Assembly (NCBI GenBank): GCA_913043805.1
Contig: CAJWMX010000211.1
Coordinates: 1 to 5,764 of the forward strand
DNA: 5,764 bases
Source of the DNA: an uncultured Acidobacteriota bacterium
GTDB taxonomy: Bacteria; Acidobacteriota; Vicinamibacteria; Vicinamibacterales; UBA8438
Direction of reading: 5' to 3'
In this document: positions 1 to 5,764 of the stretch, piece by piece
Position numbering within the stretch: position 1 is the stretch's first letter
How the letters are laid out: every line of letters begins with the position of its first letter
Notes under the pieces: model-generated
What the model saw: the letters and a program-made list of their open reading frames with translations, nothing else
Databases searched by the model: none
Told to the model about the DNA's origin: nothing
Translations under genes and position numbers: made by a program

Positions 1-1029
1 CTCGTCACCCCAGTAGATCGAAGGTTCCAGGTTCTCCTGGTCGATATACGACTCGAAGTCACCTTCGCCCGGCGTGTCACGGACCGGGATGCGGACCTCG
101 TGCGCCTCGTTGGTGTTCGGGTCGACCCAGACGAGCTTGTCGTTGGCGAACTCGACCCCGTAGATCGGACCACCGGCGTTGATCGTCGGGTCACGCTTGT
201 CGGTGGCGATCTCGTCGTGGATGTAGGCGGTCTCCCCGCCCCATTCCCACATGGTGAGCACGACGTTGCGCTCCTGACCTTGGGGCCGTGGCGGAGCGTC
301 CGGCACCTCACCGGCCATGATCCGGTCGGTCCACTCGGCATACATGGCGACGGCGCGGTCTTCGCCGAACCGTCGCAGGTAGCCTTCCATCAGGTTGCCC
401 CGCTGCCCGGCGCGCACGCGATGGGCCCAGGCGGCCTCCGTCGAGTCGTAGTTACCCGGATCCAGGATCTCGCGGGTTGCTTCGTTGCCCAGCTGGTGAC
501 ACAGCTGACAACCCTGCTTCAGCCCGTCGATCCAGGCGGCCTGGTTACGCATCCCGGGCGAGATCCCGTTGCCGTTGTCGCCGGTGCCTGGGAACTCACT
601 GGGAGGTGGCACCTCGACCAGCGAGTACCAGTAGTTGGCCGGATAGACCGCGGCCGCTTCCTTGGGGCTCGCCGCGGCGGTGGCCCGCAAGTCGACCGTC
701 GCGCCGGGGCGGCTCTGGATCGGCATCGAGTCGGCAAGGCCATAGCCTCGGACCCACAGGTCGTACTCGGCGGCCGGCAGGTCCGGCACGAGGTAGCGTC
801 CCTGGTCGTCGGTCACGACGATCTTCCGGAAGCGTGTATCGAGGTCGTCGGTCTCGGCGATGACCCAGACTCCCGCTTCGAGGCCAGAGGCGCTCCGGAC
901 CACGCCGCCGATGTCGTCGGCGTCCATGGACATCTGCGCGGTCACGTCTTGCGACACCCAGGCCGCAGCGCCGGCGAGCAGAAGGGCCAGGCCAGCCACG
1001 CCGAATCCCCGTGTCAGTCGGTTGTGCAT
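1..1029 (-). CDS. Exported carboxypeptidase-regulatory-like / c-type heme protein, N-terminal 343 residues (3' end outside window)
   Basis: The frame is open from the ATG at 1029 to the left edge, so the C-terminus is missing. Residues 1-31 form a signal peptide (Arg-rich start, hydrophobic GVAGLALLLAGAAAW, likely cut near VTA/Q), which places the protein in the periplasm or at the cell surface. Residues about 40-115 resemble a carboxypeptidase regulatory-like (transthyretin-type) beta-sandwich: GVVRSASG, then DDQGRYLVPDLPAAEYDLWVRGYGL split over 85-110. A CQLCH heme-binding site follows (C174, C177, H178), so one covalent c-type heme is expected. Residues 255-343 look like the lead-in to the virginiamycin B lyase-like propeller seen in related environmental proteins; this is inference, since no complete blade is visible. 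Substrate and electron partner are unknown. The gene lies 139 nt downstream of the nitroreductase on the same strand and has its own good ribosome binding site, so it may be a separate unit. The domain reading is fairly sure, the function is not. Confidence 0.85.
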   Translation of the reverse strand, partial: MHNRLTRGFGVAGLALLLAGAAAWVSQDVTAQMSMDADDIGGVVRSASGLEAGVWVIAETDDLDTRFRKIVVTDDQGRYLVPDLPAAEYDLWVRGYGLADSMPIQSRPGATVDLRATAAASPKEAAAVYPANYWYSLVEVPPPSEFPGTGDNGNGISPGMRNQAAWIDGLKQGCQLCHQLGNEATREILDPGNYDSTEAAWAHRVRAGQRGNLMEGYLRRFGEDRAVAMYAEWTDRIMAGEVPDAPPRPQGQERNVVLTMWEWGGETAYIHDEIATDKRDPTINAGGPIYGVEFANDKLVWVDPNTNEAHEVRIPVRDTPGEGDFESYIDQENLEPSIYWGDE

Positions 1030-1034
1030 CAGTT

Positions 1035-1040
1035 CCTCTC
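1035..1040 (-). promoter_or_regulatory. Ribosome binding site of the heme protein gene
   Basis: The minus strand reads GAGAGG here, followed by AACTG and then ATG at 1029, a spacing of 5 nt. It fixes the start of the exported heme protein, and the signal peptide begins directly at this ATG. Confidence 0.65.
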
Positions 1041-1168
1041 TATCTGTACGTGAGCGGATCCTACGAGCAGAGGGCGAGACGGATGTCGGCCACCGAAGGG
1101 AGGCGACCGCCAGAGAGCATGAGGGGGTTGTATCACTTTCGCGGAGCGTCCGCCATCCCGACCGGCGC

Positions 1169-1900
1169 TCAGGTCAGGTCGGCGCCTTGTCCGCGGTAGT
1201 AGCTGCCGAGGTGGGTCCTGATCGGAGTCGCGAACTTCTCGATCATCCGTTCGGTCCACCGAGGCATCTCGTCGCCCCGCTTTTCGTAGTAGCTCGCCAC
1301 GTCTTCGTCGTGTGCGTCGAGGGCGCGCAGGACCTGAGCGTCGTCGGGGTAGCGTTCCTCGAACAGCACATCGTCGAGGGCGAACCGGGGGCGCTCGATG
1401 GGGTCTTCGTCAGGCCGACCCACGCAGAGGCCGAAGAGCGGATATACCCCATGCGGGAGGTCGAGCACCTTGCTTGCTTCGGGCAGCCGATTGCGGAGCC
1501 CACCGATATAGCAGAAGCCGTACCCGAGTGACTCGAAGGCGAGCGCCATGTTCTGAGCGAACAACGTCGCGTCGATGACCGCCAGCAGGAAGGCCTCGAG
1601 CCGGGAGTCATACGCGCGCCCGGCCCGCTGGGCCGCCAGTCGATGGCGGCGAGTGTCGCCGCAGATGACGAAGAACCCGGGGGCGTCGGCGACCTTGGTC
1701 TGGCCCCCGGTCAGGGTCACAAGCCGTTCCCGGGTCTCGGCGCTGCGGATCCGGATACAGCAGTAGGCCTCAATAGCGCTGCTGGTCGCGGCGCGCTGGC
1801 CTGCCTCGACCGCCGCGCGGACGTCCTCCTCGAGCAGTGGCTCGTCGGTGTAGTGGCGGATGCTGCGGTGGCGGTTGAGAAGCGTGAGCGTATCGTTCAT
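1169..1900 (-). CDS. nfsA: NfsA-type oxygen-insensitive NADPH nitroreductase (FMN)
   Basis: At 243 residues it is close to the 240 of E. coli NfsA, which I recalled for comparison. The family transfers two electrons from NADPH through FMN to nitroaromatics, quinones and similar acceptors in the cytoplasm. Matching segments: HRSIRHYTDEP at 11-21 (H11, R13-equivalent and R15 side of the FMN phosphate site), the Ser-rich ATSSA at 38-42, LVTLTGGQ at 60-67, YIGGLRN at 131-137, and PLFGLCVGRP at 154-163. The YYEKRG segment (204-209) aligns with E. coli YYLTRG, so R208 corresponds to R203, reported to bind NADPH. R170 replaces the FMN-contacting K167, a conservative change. The start codon overlaps the amidase stop by 4 nt (ATGA at 1900-1897) and has no strong Shine-Dalgarno, so translation is probably coupled to the amidase. 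The true substrate is unknown; NfrA/Frp-type flavin reductase activity is the alternative. Confidence 0.92.
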   Translation of the reverse strand: MNDTLTLLNRHRSIRHYTDEPLLEEDVRAAVEAGQRAATSSAIEAYCCIRIRSAETRERLVTLTGGQTKVADAPGFFVICGDTRRHRLAAQRAGRAYDSRLEAFLLAVIDATLFAQNMALAFESLGYGFCYIGGLRNRLPEASKVLDLPHGVYPLFGLCVGRPDEDPIERPRFALDDVLFEERYPDDAQVLRALDAHDEDVASYYEKRGDEMPRWTERMIEKFATPIRTHLGSYYRGQGADLT

Positions 1901-3324
1901 GGCGAGGATTCAAGCACAGGCCGGCGACGCGAAGCGTTCGTGGCCTGTTCGATGGCGTGGGCCAGTTGCAGGGTGCCGAGCTCGTCGCCCGGGCGCCCCA
2001 CGACCTGCAGGCCCACGGGCAGGCCGTCGGGGGTGAAGCCGGCCGGCACCGAAGCGGCGGGCAGTCCCGTCACGCTGATGCGGTAACAGGACTTCATCCA
2101 ATCCAGGTAGGTGTCCAGGGCCACCTCGTTGATGCGGGTGACGTAGGGCTGGTCGATCGCGAACGGCACCACCTGGCAGACGGGAAGCACCAGGAACTCG
2201 AACTGCTCCTGAAACTGTCGGCAGCGTTCGTCGAGGGCGGCCCGGAGCCGCTCGGCGGTTCCCAGCTGGGGGCCGGTCAGTGCGCGCCCCGCCTCGATGT
2301 TCCAGACCACCGTGTCCTTGAGCTGGTGTCGGTGACGGTCGAGCAGATCTCCGAACGCCAGTTCGAAATACCACGCGCGCCAGACGACGAAGACCTCGTC
2401 GGCCCCGGACAGGTCAGGCTCCGCGTCCTCGGTCACACAGCCCAGTTCCTCGAGCAGTGACCGGACGGGCGCCAGCGCGTTCAGCACGGCGGGTTCCATC
2501 GGGAGGCCGCCCAGTGTCTGGCTCCAGGCCACCCGGACGTCGGTCAGGTTGCGTTCCAGCCTCCCGCTGAGGGGGGCGGCGGGCCACCGACCCGAGAGCG
2601 GCGCGCGCGGGTCCGGACCCGCGATCGCATCGAACAGCAGGGCCGTATCGGCCACTGTCCGGGCCATCGGGCCATGGACGTTGAACGGAAACCGCGGAGC
2701 CGGGGTGGGCCAGCGTGGCACGCGCCCCGGTGTGGGACGCAAACCGACGACGTTGCAGAAACTGGCGGGGTTGCGAAGCGACCCGCCCAGGTCGCTGCCG
2801 TCGGCAAGTGGTGCCATGCCGGCGGCCAGCGCGACGGCCGAACCGCCACTGCTTCCTCCGCAGGTCCGGTCTTGCGCATAGGGGTTGGCCGTGGCGCCGA
2901 ACACCTCGTTGAAGGTTTGGGAACCGGCGCCCAGCTCCGGCGTGTTGGTCTTGCCCAGACTGATCGCGCCCGCGGCCCGTTCCCGCTGGACGATCAGGGC
3001 GGTCTCGGTCGGGACATGGTCGGCGAAGACCTGTGACCCGAACGTCGTTCGCATGCCGGCGGTCACGAACAGGTCCTTGTGCACGATCGGGAGTCCATGC
3101 AGCGAACCCAGCTCCCGGCCCTTCGCCTGGGCCTCGTCGGCGGCAGCGGCCGCCGTGCGCGCCTGGTCGGCGTCCAGCGTCACGATGGCGTTCAGGCGTG
3201 GATTGAGCGCTTCGATCCGACTCAGGTGCGCCTCGACCACCTCCCGGGCGGAGACACGCCTGTGGGAGAGCTCCTCGCGAAGCTCGCAGGCGGAGAAGTC
3301 GACCAGGGTGGTGGCTGACGCCAT
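1897..3324 (-). CDS. Amidase signature (AS) family hydrolase
   Basis: This is a complete 475-residue protein, the usual length for a bacterial AS amidase. The Ser-cisSer-Lys triad is fully visible: K83 in LPIVHKD, S158 in CGGSSGGS (155-162) and S182 in DLGGSLRNP (178-186). The spacings K to cis-Ser of 75 and cis-Ser to nucleophile of 24 equal those of GatA. The N-terminal helix with EVVEAHLSRIEALNPRLNA (28-46) and GPMARTVADTALLFDAIAG (218-236) are also typical. There is no signal peptide, so it is cytosolic. It hydrolyses a carboxamide, but AS enzymes range from fatty-acid amides to aryl amides and the substrate cannot be read here. GatA is unlikely because gatB and gatC are absent and the C-terminal region differs. 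It is the first gene of a unit with the nitroreductase. The ATG at 3324 has no Shine-Dalgarno at normal distance, but a TAGAAT lies 10 nt upstream. An ATG at 3334 is out of frame. Confidence 0.93.
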   Translation of the reverse strand: MASATTLVDFSACELREELSHRRVSAREVVEAHLSRIEALNPRLNAIVTLDADQARTAAAAADEAQAKGRELGSLHGLPIVHKDLFVTAGMRTTFGSQVFADHVPTETALIVQRERAAGAISLGKTNTPELGAGSQTFNEVFGATANPYAQDRTCGGSSGGSAVALAAGMAPLADGSDLGGSLRNPASFCNVVGLRPTPGRVPRWPTPAPRFPFNVHGPMARTVADTALLFDAIAGPDPRAPLSGRWPAAPLSGRLERNLTDVRVAWSQTLGGLPMEPAVLNALAPVRSLLEELGCVTEDAEPDLSGADEVFVVWRAWYFELAFGDLLDRHRHQLKDTVVWNIEAGRALTGPQLGTAERLRAALDERCRQFQEQFEFLVLPVCQVVPFAIDQPYVTRINEVALDTYLDWMKSCYRISVTGLPAASVPAGFTPDGLPVGLQVVGRPGDELGTLQLAHAIEQATNASRRRPVLESSP

Positions 3325-3334
3325 GTGAGGGCAT

Positions 3335-3340
3335 ATTCTA
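3335..3340 (-). promoter_or_regulatory. Candidate -10 element for the amidase-nitroreductase operon
   Basis: The minus strand reads TAGAAT, 10 nt before the amidase ATG, in otherwise GC-rich sequence. Transcription would begin within about 3 nt of the start codon, giving a leaderless or nearly leaderless mRNA. This fits the lack of a close Shine-Dalgarno. The best -35-like hexamer (CTGACG) is 21 nt upstream, too far for a normal sigma-70 promoter, so the call is tentative. Confidence 0.35.
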
Positions 3341-3376
3341 CCTGGGCGGTCGCACCCTCGGCGTCAGCGTGCCGCT

Positions 3377-3419
3377 GGAGTCCGGGCTGTAGGGGGATGT
3401 CGGCGTCCACACCGACTCC
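3377..3419. repeat. Imperfect inverted repeat in the divergent intergenic region
   Basis: GGAGTC (3377-3382) is complementary to GACTCC (3414-3419), with a further GG/CC pair after a one-base bulge (3384-3385 with 3412-3413). A competing 5-bp stem, GTCGG (3399-3403) with CCGAC (3412-3416), shares the right arm. It lies between the two divergent transcription units, so it could be an operator or a leader structure. It is short enough to be chance in GC-rich DNA. Confidence 0.25.
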
Positions 3420-3448
3420 TGGGAAGAGATGTCGAATCGAGTGCATCG

Positions 3449-4132
3449 GTGCTGGGGGGGCTGGCGTTGATACGGCTTGTGGCCCTGCTGCTCCTCGTGC
3501 TGCCTCAGGGTGTCGGCGTTGACCCGTTTTCCTCGATGGTCCCGGGCGGTCAGCCCGAGGGGTGGGAGCCGCTGCGTTTCTCCGATGTCGAAGACACCCG
3601 CTATCGCCTGGTGGAGCACGCCGGCGGCGTCGTGCTCGAAGCCGAGAGCGCGGGGACGGCCTCGGCGCTGGTGACGTCTATCACGGTAGACCTGTCCGCG
3701 ACCCCGGTGCTCGAGTGGTCCTGGGAGAGCGAGCAGAGCTGCGTCGTGGGGGACTGGACCGACGAGGCGCGGGACGACTATCCGATGCGCATGTTCGTGT
3801 TGTTCGAGCCGCGGCGCAGTCTGTTCGGATGGATGCGCAAGCTCACCCCGGGCTTCGATGGCGAGGCGGTGTTGTATCTCCAGGACGCCGACGCTGACCA
3901 GGCCAGGGACCCGGCGTCCCATTTGACCGATCGCATTCGGGTCATCCCCCTGTCGTCCGAGCCTGAGGCCGGCTGGCGACGCGCCGCCCGGGACGTCGCG
4001 GCGGACTACGAGGCGCTGTTCGGACGGACGCCTCGCGGCGTCGCCGGCGTGGCCGTGATGACCGACACCGACAATACGGCGACGGCCTGTCGTACGAGGT
4101 TCGGCGACATCCGCTTCCGAGAGGGTCTATGA
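3449..4132 (+). CDS. DUF3047 family exported protein (start uncertain)
   Basis: From GTG 3449 the frame gives 227 residues. The body is a DUF3047 protein of unknown function: W39 with PLRF, LEWSWE (88-93), DDYPMRMFVLFE (109-120), and the C-terminal signature MTDTDNTATACRTRFGDI (204-221), with the FG of the aligned YEALFG element at 191-192. The N-terminus IRLVALLLLVLPQ is a hydrophobic export signal, so a periplasmic location is likely. Three starts compete. GTG 3449 lacks a clear binding site. TTG 3467 follows a run of seven G with 6-nt spacing and would begin MIRLVALLLLVL. ATG 3429, after GGGAAGAG, is out of frame but would enter this frame if the G run had eight G, giving a textbook signal peptide (MSNRVHRCWGG then LALIRLVALLLL). 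The gene overlaps the DUF547 gene by 4 nt (ATGA at 4129), so the two are co-expressed. Family identity is secure, function unknown. Confidence 0.88.
   Translation: MLGGLALIRLVALLLLVLPQGVGVDPFSSMVPGGQPEGWEPLRFSDVEDTRYRLVEHAGGVVLEAESAGTASALVTSITVDLSATPVLEWSWESEQSCVVGDWTDEARDDYPMRMFVLFEPRRSLFGWMRKLTPGFDGEAVLYLQDADADQARDPASHLTDRIRVIPLSSEPEAGWRRAARDVAADYEALFGRTPRGVAGVAVMTDTDNTATACRTRFGDIRFREGL
3454..3460 (+). repeat. Run of seven G at the DUF3047 gene start
   Basis: Seven consecutive G lie between the GTG (3449) and TTG (3467) start candidates. With seven, the better placed ATG at 3429 reads into TGA after 13 codons. With eight, it reads directly into the signal peptide. The run may be a slippage site, an assembly error, or a G-rich Shine-Dalgarno for TTG 3467. 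Confidence 0.6.
4121..4125 (+). promoter_or_regulatory. Ribosome binding site of the DUF547 gene
   Basis: GAGGG lies 3 nt before the ATG at 4129, inside the last codons of the DUF3047 gene. With the ATGA stop-start overlap it supports coupled translation and fixes the DUF547 start. Confidence 0.5.
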
Positions 4133-5112
4133 GGGGGAGGCTGCTGCCGGTCCTGCTACTGGTCATCGCGACGACCGGCACGCAGGCACGGGCGTTCGAC
4201 CATGTCCATGCCGACTGGACGGCGCTGCTCGAACGGCACCTCACCGTCAGTGGCGGCGTCGGCACGGTCGACTACGCGGGACTGGGGGCTGAACGCGCGG
4301 TCCTGGACCGGTATCTGGCCGCGCTCTCCGGCGTGACCGCCGATGAGTTTTCTCTCTTTTCGGCCGACGAGCGGCTGGCGTTCCTGATCAACGCCTACAA
4401 CGCGTTCACGGTCCAGCTGGTGCTCGATCACCAGCCGCTCGACTCAATCAAGGACGTCGGCGGCTGGTTTCGCTCGCCGTGGAAACGTCGTTTCTTCGAG
4501 CTGCTGGGGGAGGTGCGCCACCTGGATGACGTCGAGCACGGCATGATCAGGGAGTGGTTCGACGAACCCCGCATCCACTTTGCCGTCAACTGCGCCGCCC
4601 GGAGCTGTCCGCCGCTGCAGGAGGAGGCCTTTGTCGCGAGTCGGCTCGAGGCTCAGCTCGAGCGCGTCACGAGTCACTTTCTTCGGGATCCGCGCCGCAC
4701 GCGGTTTGACGCAGAGCGTGGCCGGCTCGCCTTGCCCTCGGTCATAGACTGGTATCGGGACGACTTCGAGACCGGCGGGCAGCGGCTCGGGACGTTCGTC
4801 GCGGATCGACTCGCCGATGACCCGGGCGAAGCTGAAGCGATCCGCGTCGCTCGGATCACCTTCCTCGACTACGACTGGGCGCTGAACGCGCCCTGGATCC
4901 AGCCGGACGACCCGTCGTTTATGGACAGTCGTATCGACGAAGCGCTCCAAGCGACGTCGTCGGCGCGGAGTCGTCGCGTTTCCACCCTGAACGCGACAGT
5001 GCCCGGCGCCTGTCCAGGCGGCGGGGAGTGCCGGCAGATCCAGTCGACCAGTGACACGCTGGCGTCGAAGTCCGGCTCGGTCAGCCATTCCAGATACATC
5101 TTGGTGCGGTAG
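4129..5112 (+). CDS. DUF547 domain exported protein, with probable read-through tail
   Basis: The frame gives 327 residues. Residues 1-22 form a signal peptide (MRGRLLPVLLLVIATTG, likely cut after ARA), so the protein is exported. The DUF547 marks are all present: LAFLINAYNAFTV (83-95), HFAVNCAARSCPPL (150-163, with conserved H150, C155, C160), LPSVIDWYRDDF (202-213) and the closing FLDYDWALN (245-253). Function is unknown; the conserved His and Cys residues could be catalytic, but that is speculation. Homologues as I know them end at or just after DYDWSLN, near 4887 here. The remaining 74 codons (4888-5109) are antisense to the C-terminus of the HTTM gene and show no recognisable family feature, so they are probably read-through after loss of a stop. 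The annotated end is simply the first in-frame TAG. It is the second gene of a coupled pair with DUF3047. Confidence 0.87.
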   Translation: MRGRLLPVLLLVIATTGTQARAFDHVHADWTALLERHLTVSGGVGTVDYAGLGAERAVLDRYLAALSGVTADEFSLFSADERLAFLINAYNAFTVQLVLDHQPLDSIKDVGGWFRSPWKRRFFELLGEVRHLDDVEHGMIREWFDEPRIHFAVNCAARSCPPLQEEAFVASRLEAQLERVTSHFLRDPRRTRFDAERGRLALPSVIDWYRDDFETGGQRLGTFVADRLADDPGEAEAIRVARITFLDYDWALNAPWIQPDDPSFMDSRIDEALQATSSARSRRVSTLNATVPGACPGGGECRQIQSTSDTLASKSGSVSHSRYILVR

Positions 5113-5764
5113 CCAGGCGGCAATGATGCCGTCACGGCCGCGTCGGCGCCCGGCGCTTGCCTGGTTGTCTCCTGACCCGGGGGGGTGACCAAGGGGCGCG
5201 CCTCGTAGCGCCCCGGCGCGTCGTACATCGTCCAGCTCTGGGACAACCCCAGCACGTCGGCGACCTGATCGACACGCCACGGCGGCGGTGTGAACGTTTC
5301 GAGGTTGACGACCAGGACCAGCGCCAACGCGATGCCGGCGGTGGTTCGCGCCAGGCGACCGGCGAGTCGCGGCACGTCGGCGGGAGGACGGGGCGACGCG
5401 AGCGAGCGACGGGTGATGCGGTTCCAGCTGGTCTCCGGGACGTGCGGGAGCAGCGCGAGCGTGGCCACGACCGGGAACAGCCCCAGCTCGATGGTGCTCC
5501 CGAGCCCGATCTGAAGCGCCAGCAACGAACCCAGCGCCGTCAGCCGCCATCTCGCGGAACTGGTGGGCCAGATCAGCACCACCGGGGCGAAGAGCTCGAT
5601 CGCAAGGACGAGTTAGGTCAATGGGGCCGTCAGCCATGGCCACTCAGCCAGCCAGGCGCCCGCCGGTCGGATCCAGTAGAGCTGTTGCAACACGTAGCCG
5701 ACGGCGGTGCCGTCGCGCCAGTCGGGCTGGAGGAGCTTGAAGAGCGCCGCGCACACGTACATCA
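4869..5764 (-). pseudogene. HTTM-domain (gamma-carboxylase-like) membrane protein, partial and interrupted by a nonsense codon
   Basis: The gene enters from the right edge and ends at TAG 4869-4871. One frame reads MYVCAALFKLLQPDWRDG near the edge, then GYVLQQLYW and WPWLTAPLT, meets TAA at 5613-5615, and resumes with LVLAIELFAPVVLIWP. The pattern K-x(n)-W-x-DG, then a helix ending in an xEL-x-AP motif, is typical of HTTM (horizontally transferred transmembrane) proteins, relatives of vitamin K-dependent gamma-carboxylase. Downstream follow hydrophobic stretches (LTALGSLLALQIGLG, ELGLFPVVATLALL, AGIALALVLVVNL), the LSQSWTMYDAP segment matching the family QxWxMFAP element, and a soluble tail with a DWICRH helix. 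The open part below the stop could begin only at GTG 5582 and would lack the first helices. Either the gene is inactivated or the base is wrong. Bacterial HTTM proteins have mostly unknown substrates. Its last about 240 nt overlap the DUF547 frame on the other strand. Confidence 0.75.
5613..5615 (-). other. In-frame TAA interrupting the HTTM gene
   Basis: The codon reads TAA on the minus strand, between ...APLT and LVLAIEL.... A single change at 5613 (T to G on the plus strand) would give TAC, tyrosine, which suits a membrane helix at this place. No frameshift is needed, because the same frame carries family-like sequence on both sides. Confidence 0.7.

Noticed and set aside
100..1053. Long plus-strand open frame (317 codons) opposite the heme protein gene
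   Set aside because: It is the antisense shadow of the gene that carries a signal peptide, a recognisable domain and CxxCH. Its own translation is rich in V, G, D and R with no motif.
1141..1153. GCGGA-GCG-TCCGC hairpin downstream of the nitroreductase as a terminator
   Set aside because: The stem is only 5 bp and no T-run follows on the minus strand. Nearly the same 12 bases recur at 291-302 inside the heme protein gene, so chance is likely.
860..1531. 223-codon plus-strand frame crossing the 1030-1168 gap
   Set aside because: It overlaps two well-supported minus-strand genes and shows no motif or ribosome binding site.
1897..3324. Amidase as GatA of the tRNA amidotransferase
   Set aside because: The catalytic core is shared by the whole AS family. 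There is no gatB or gatC, and the gene is paired with a nitroreductase.
2414..3334. 306-codon minus-strand frame within the amidase
   Set aside because: It is a shifted-frame shadow of the amidase, which has the complete catalytic triad. The translation is Arg/Gly/Pro/Ala-rich, typical of GC-rich off-frames.
5613..5615. Stop-codon recoding (selenocysteine or pyrrolysine) in the HTTM gene
   Set aside because: The codon is TAA, which neither known recoding system uses, and no special downstream element is evident.
4444..5643. 399-codon minus-strand frame spanning DUF547 and HTTM
   Set aside because: It is longer than the HTTM frame but low in complexity (Arg, Gly, Ala, Asp), with no membrane or family signature, while both real genes have clear family motifs.

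Overview
The window is GC-rich bacterial DNA (by eye about two thirds G+C, G/C at most third codon positions) with tightly packed genes, several exported proteins and a periplasmic-type c-heme protein. This suggests a Gram-negative, probably environmental and uncultured bacterium. Gammaproteobacteria or Acidobacteriota are plausible, but the sequence does not fix the taxon. There is no rRNA, tRNA, CRISPR array, insertion sequence or phage gene.

Left half, minus strand (read from 3324 down to 1): an amidase-signature hydrolase (3324-1897) overlaps by 4 nt, in an ATGA junction, with an NfsA-type NADPH/FMN nitroreductase (1900-1169). The two are almost certainly co-transcribed and translationally coupled. 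After a 139-nt gap, a third minus-strand gene (1029 to the left edge) encodes an exported protein with a carboxypeptidase-regulatory-like beta-sandwich, one CxxCH heme site, and a start of further sequence of the type that precedes a streptogramin-lyase-like propeller. It runs off the window.

Middle: a short divergent intergenic region (3325-3448) separates the amidase operon from a plus-strand pair, DUF3047 (3449-4132) and DUF547 (4129-5112), again joined by an ATGA overlap. Both are small, probably exported proteins of unknown function. The start of the DUF3047 gene is disturbed around a run of seven G: a good ATG lies upstream in the wrong frame, and one extra G would join it to the signal peptide.

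Right end: a minus-strand gene for an HTTM-type (vitamin K-dependent gamma-carboxylase-like) membrane protein enters from the right edge and ends at 4869. It is interrupted by an in-frame TAA at 5613-5615, with family-like sequence on both sides. Its 3' end overlaps the DUF547 reading frame by 244 nt. The DUF547 homology ends exactly where the overlap becomes extensive, so the last 74 codons of that frame are probably read-through.

No defence system, mobile element or obviously new system is visible. The most interesting points are the cluster of single-base anomalies (poly-G start, HTTM nonsense codon, lost or late DUF547 stop), the coupled DUF3047-DUF547 exported pair, the mosaic heme protein, and a near-leaderless amidase operon start.
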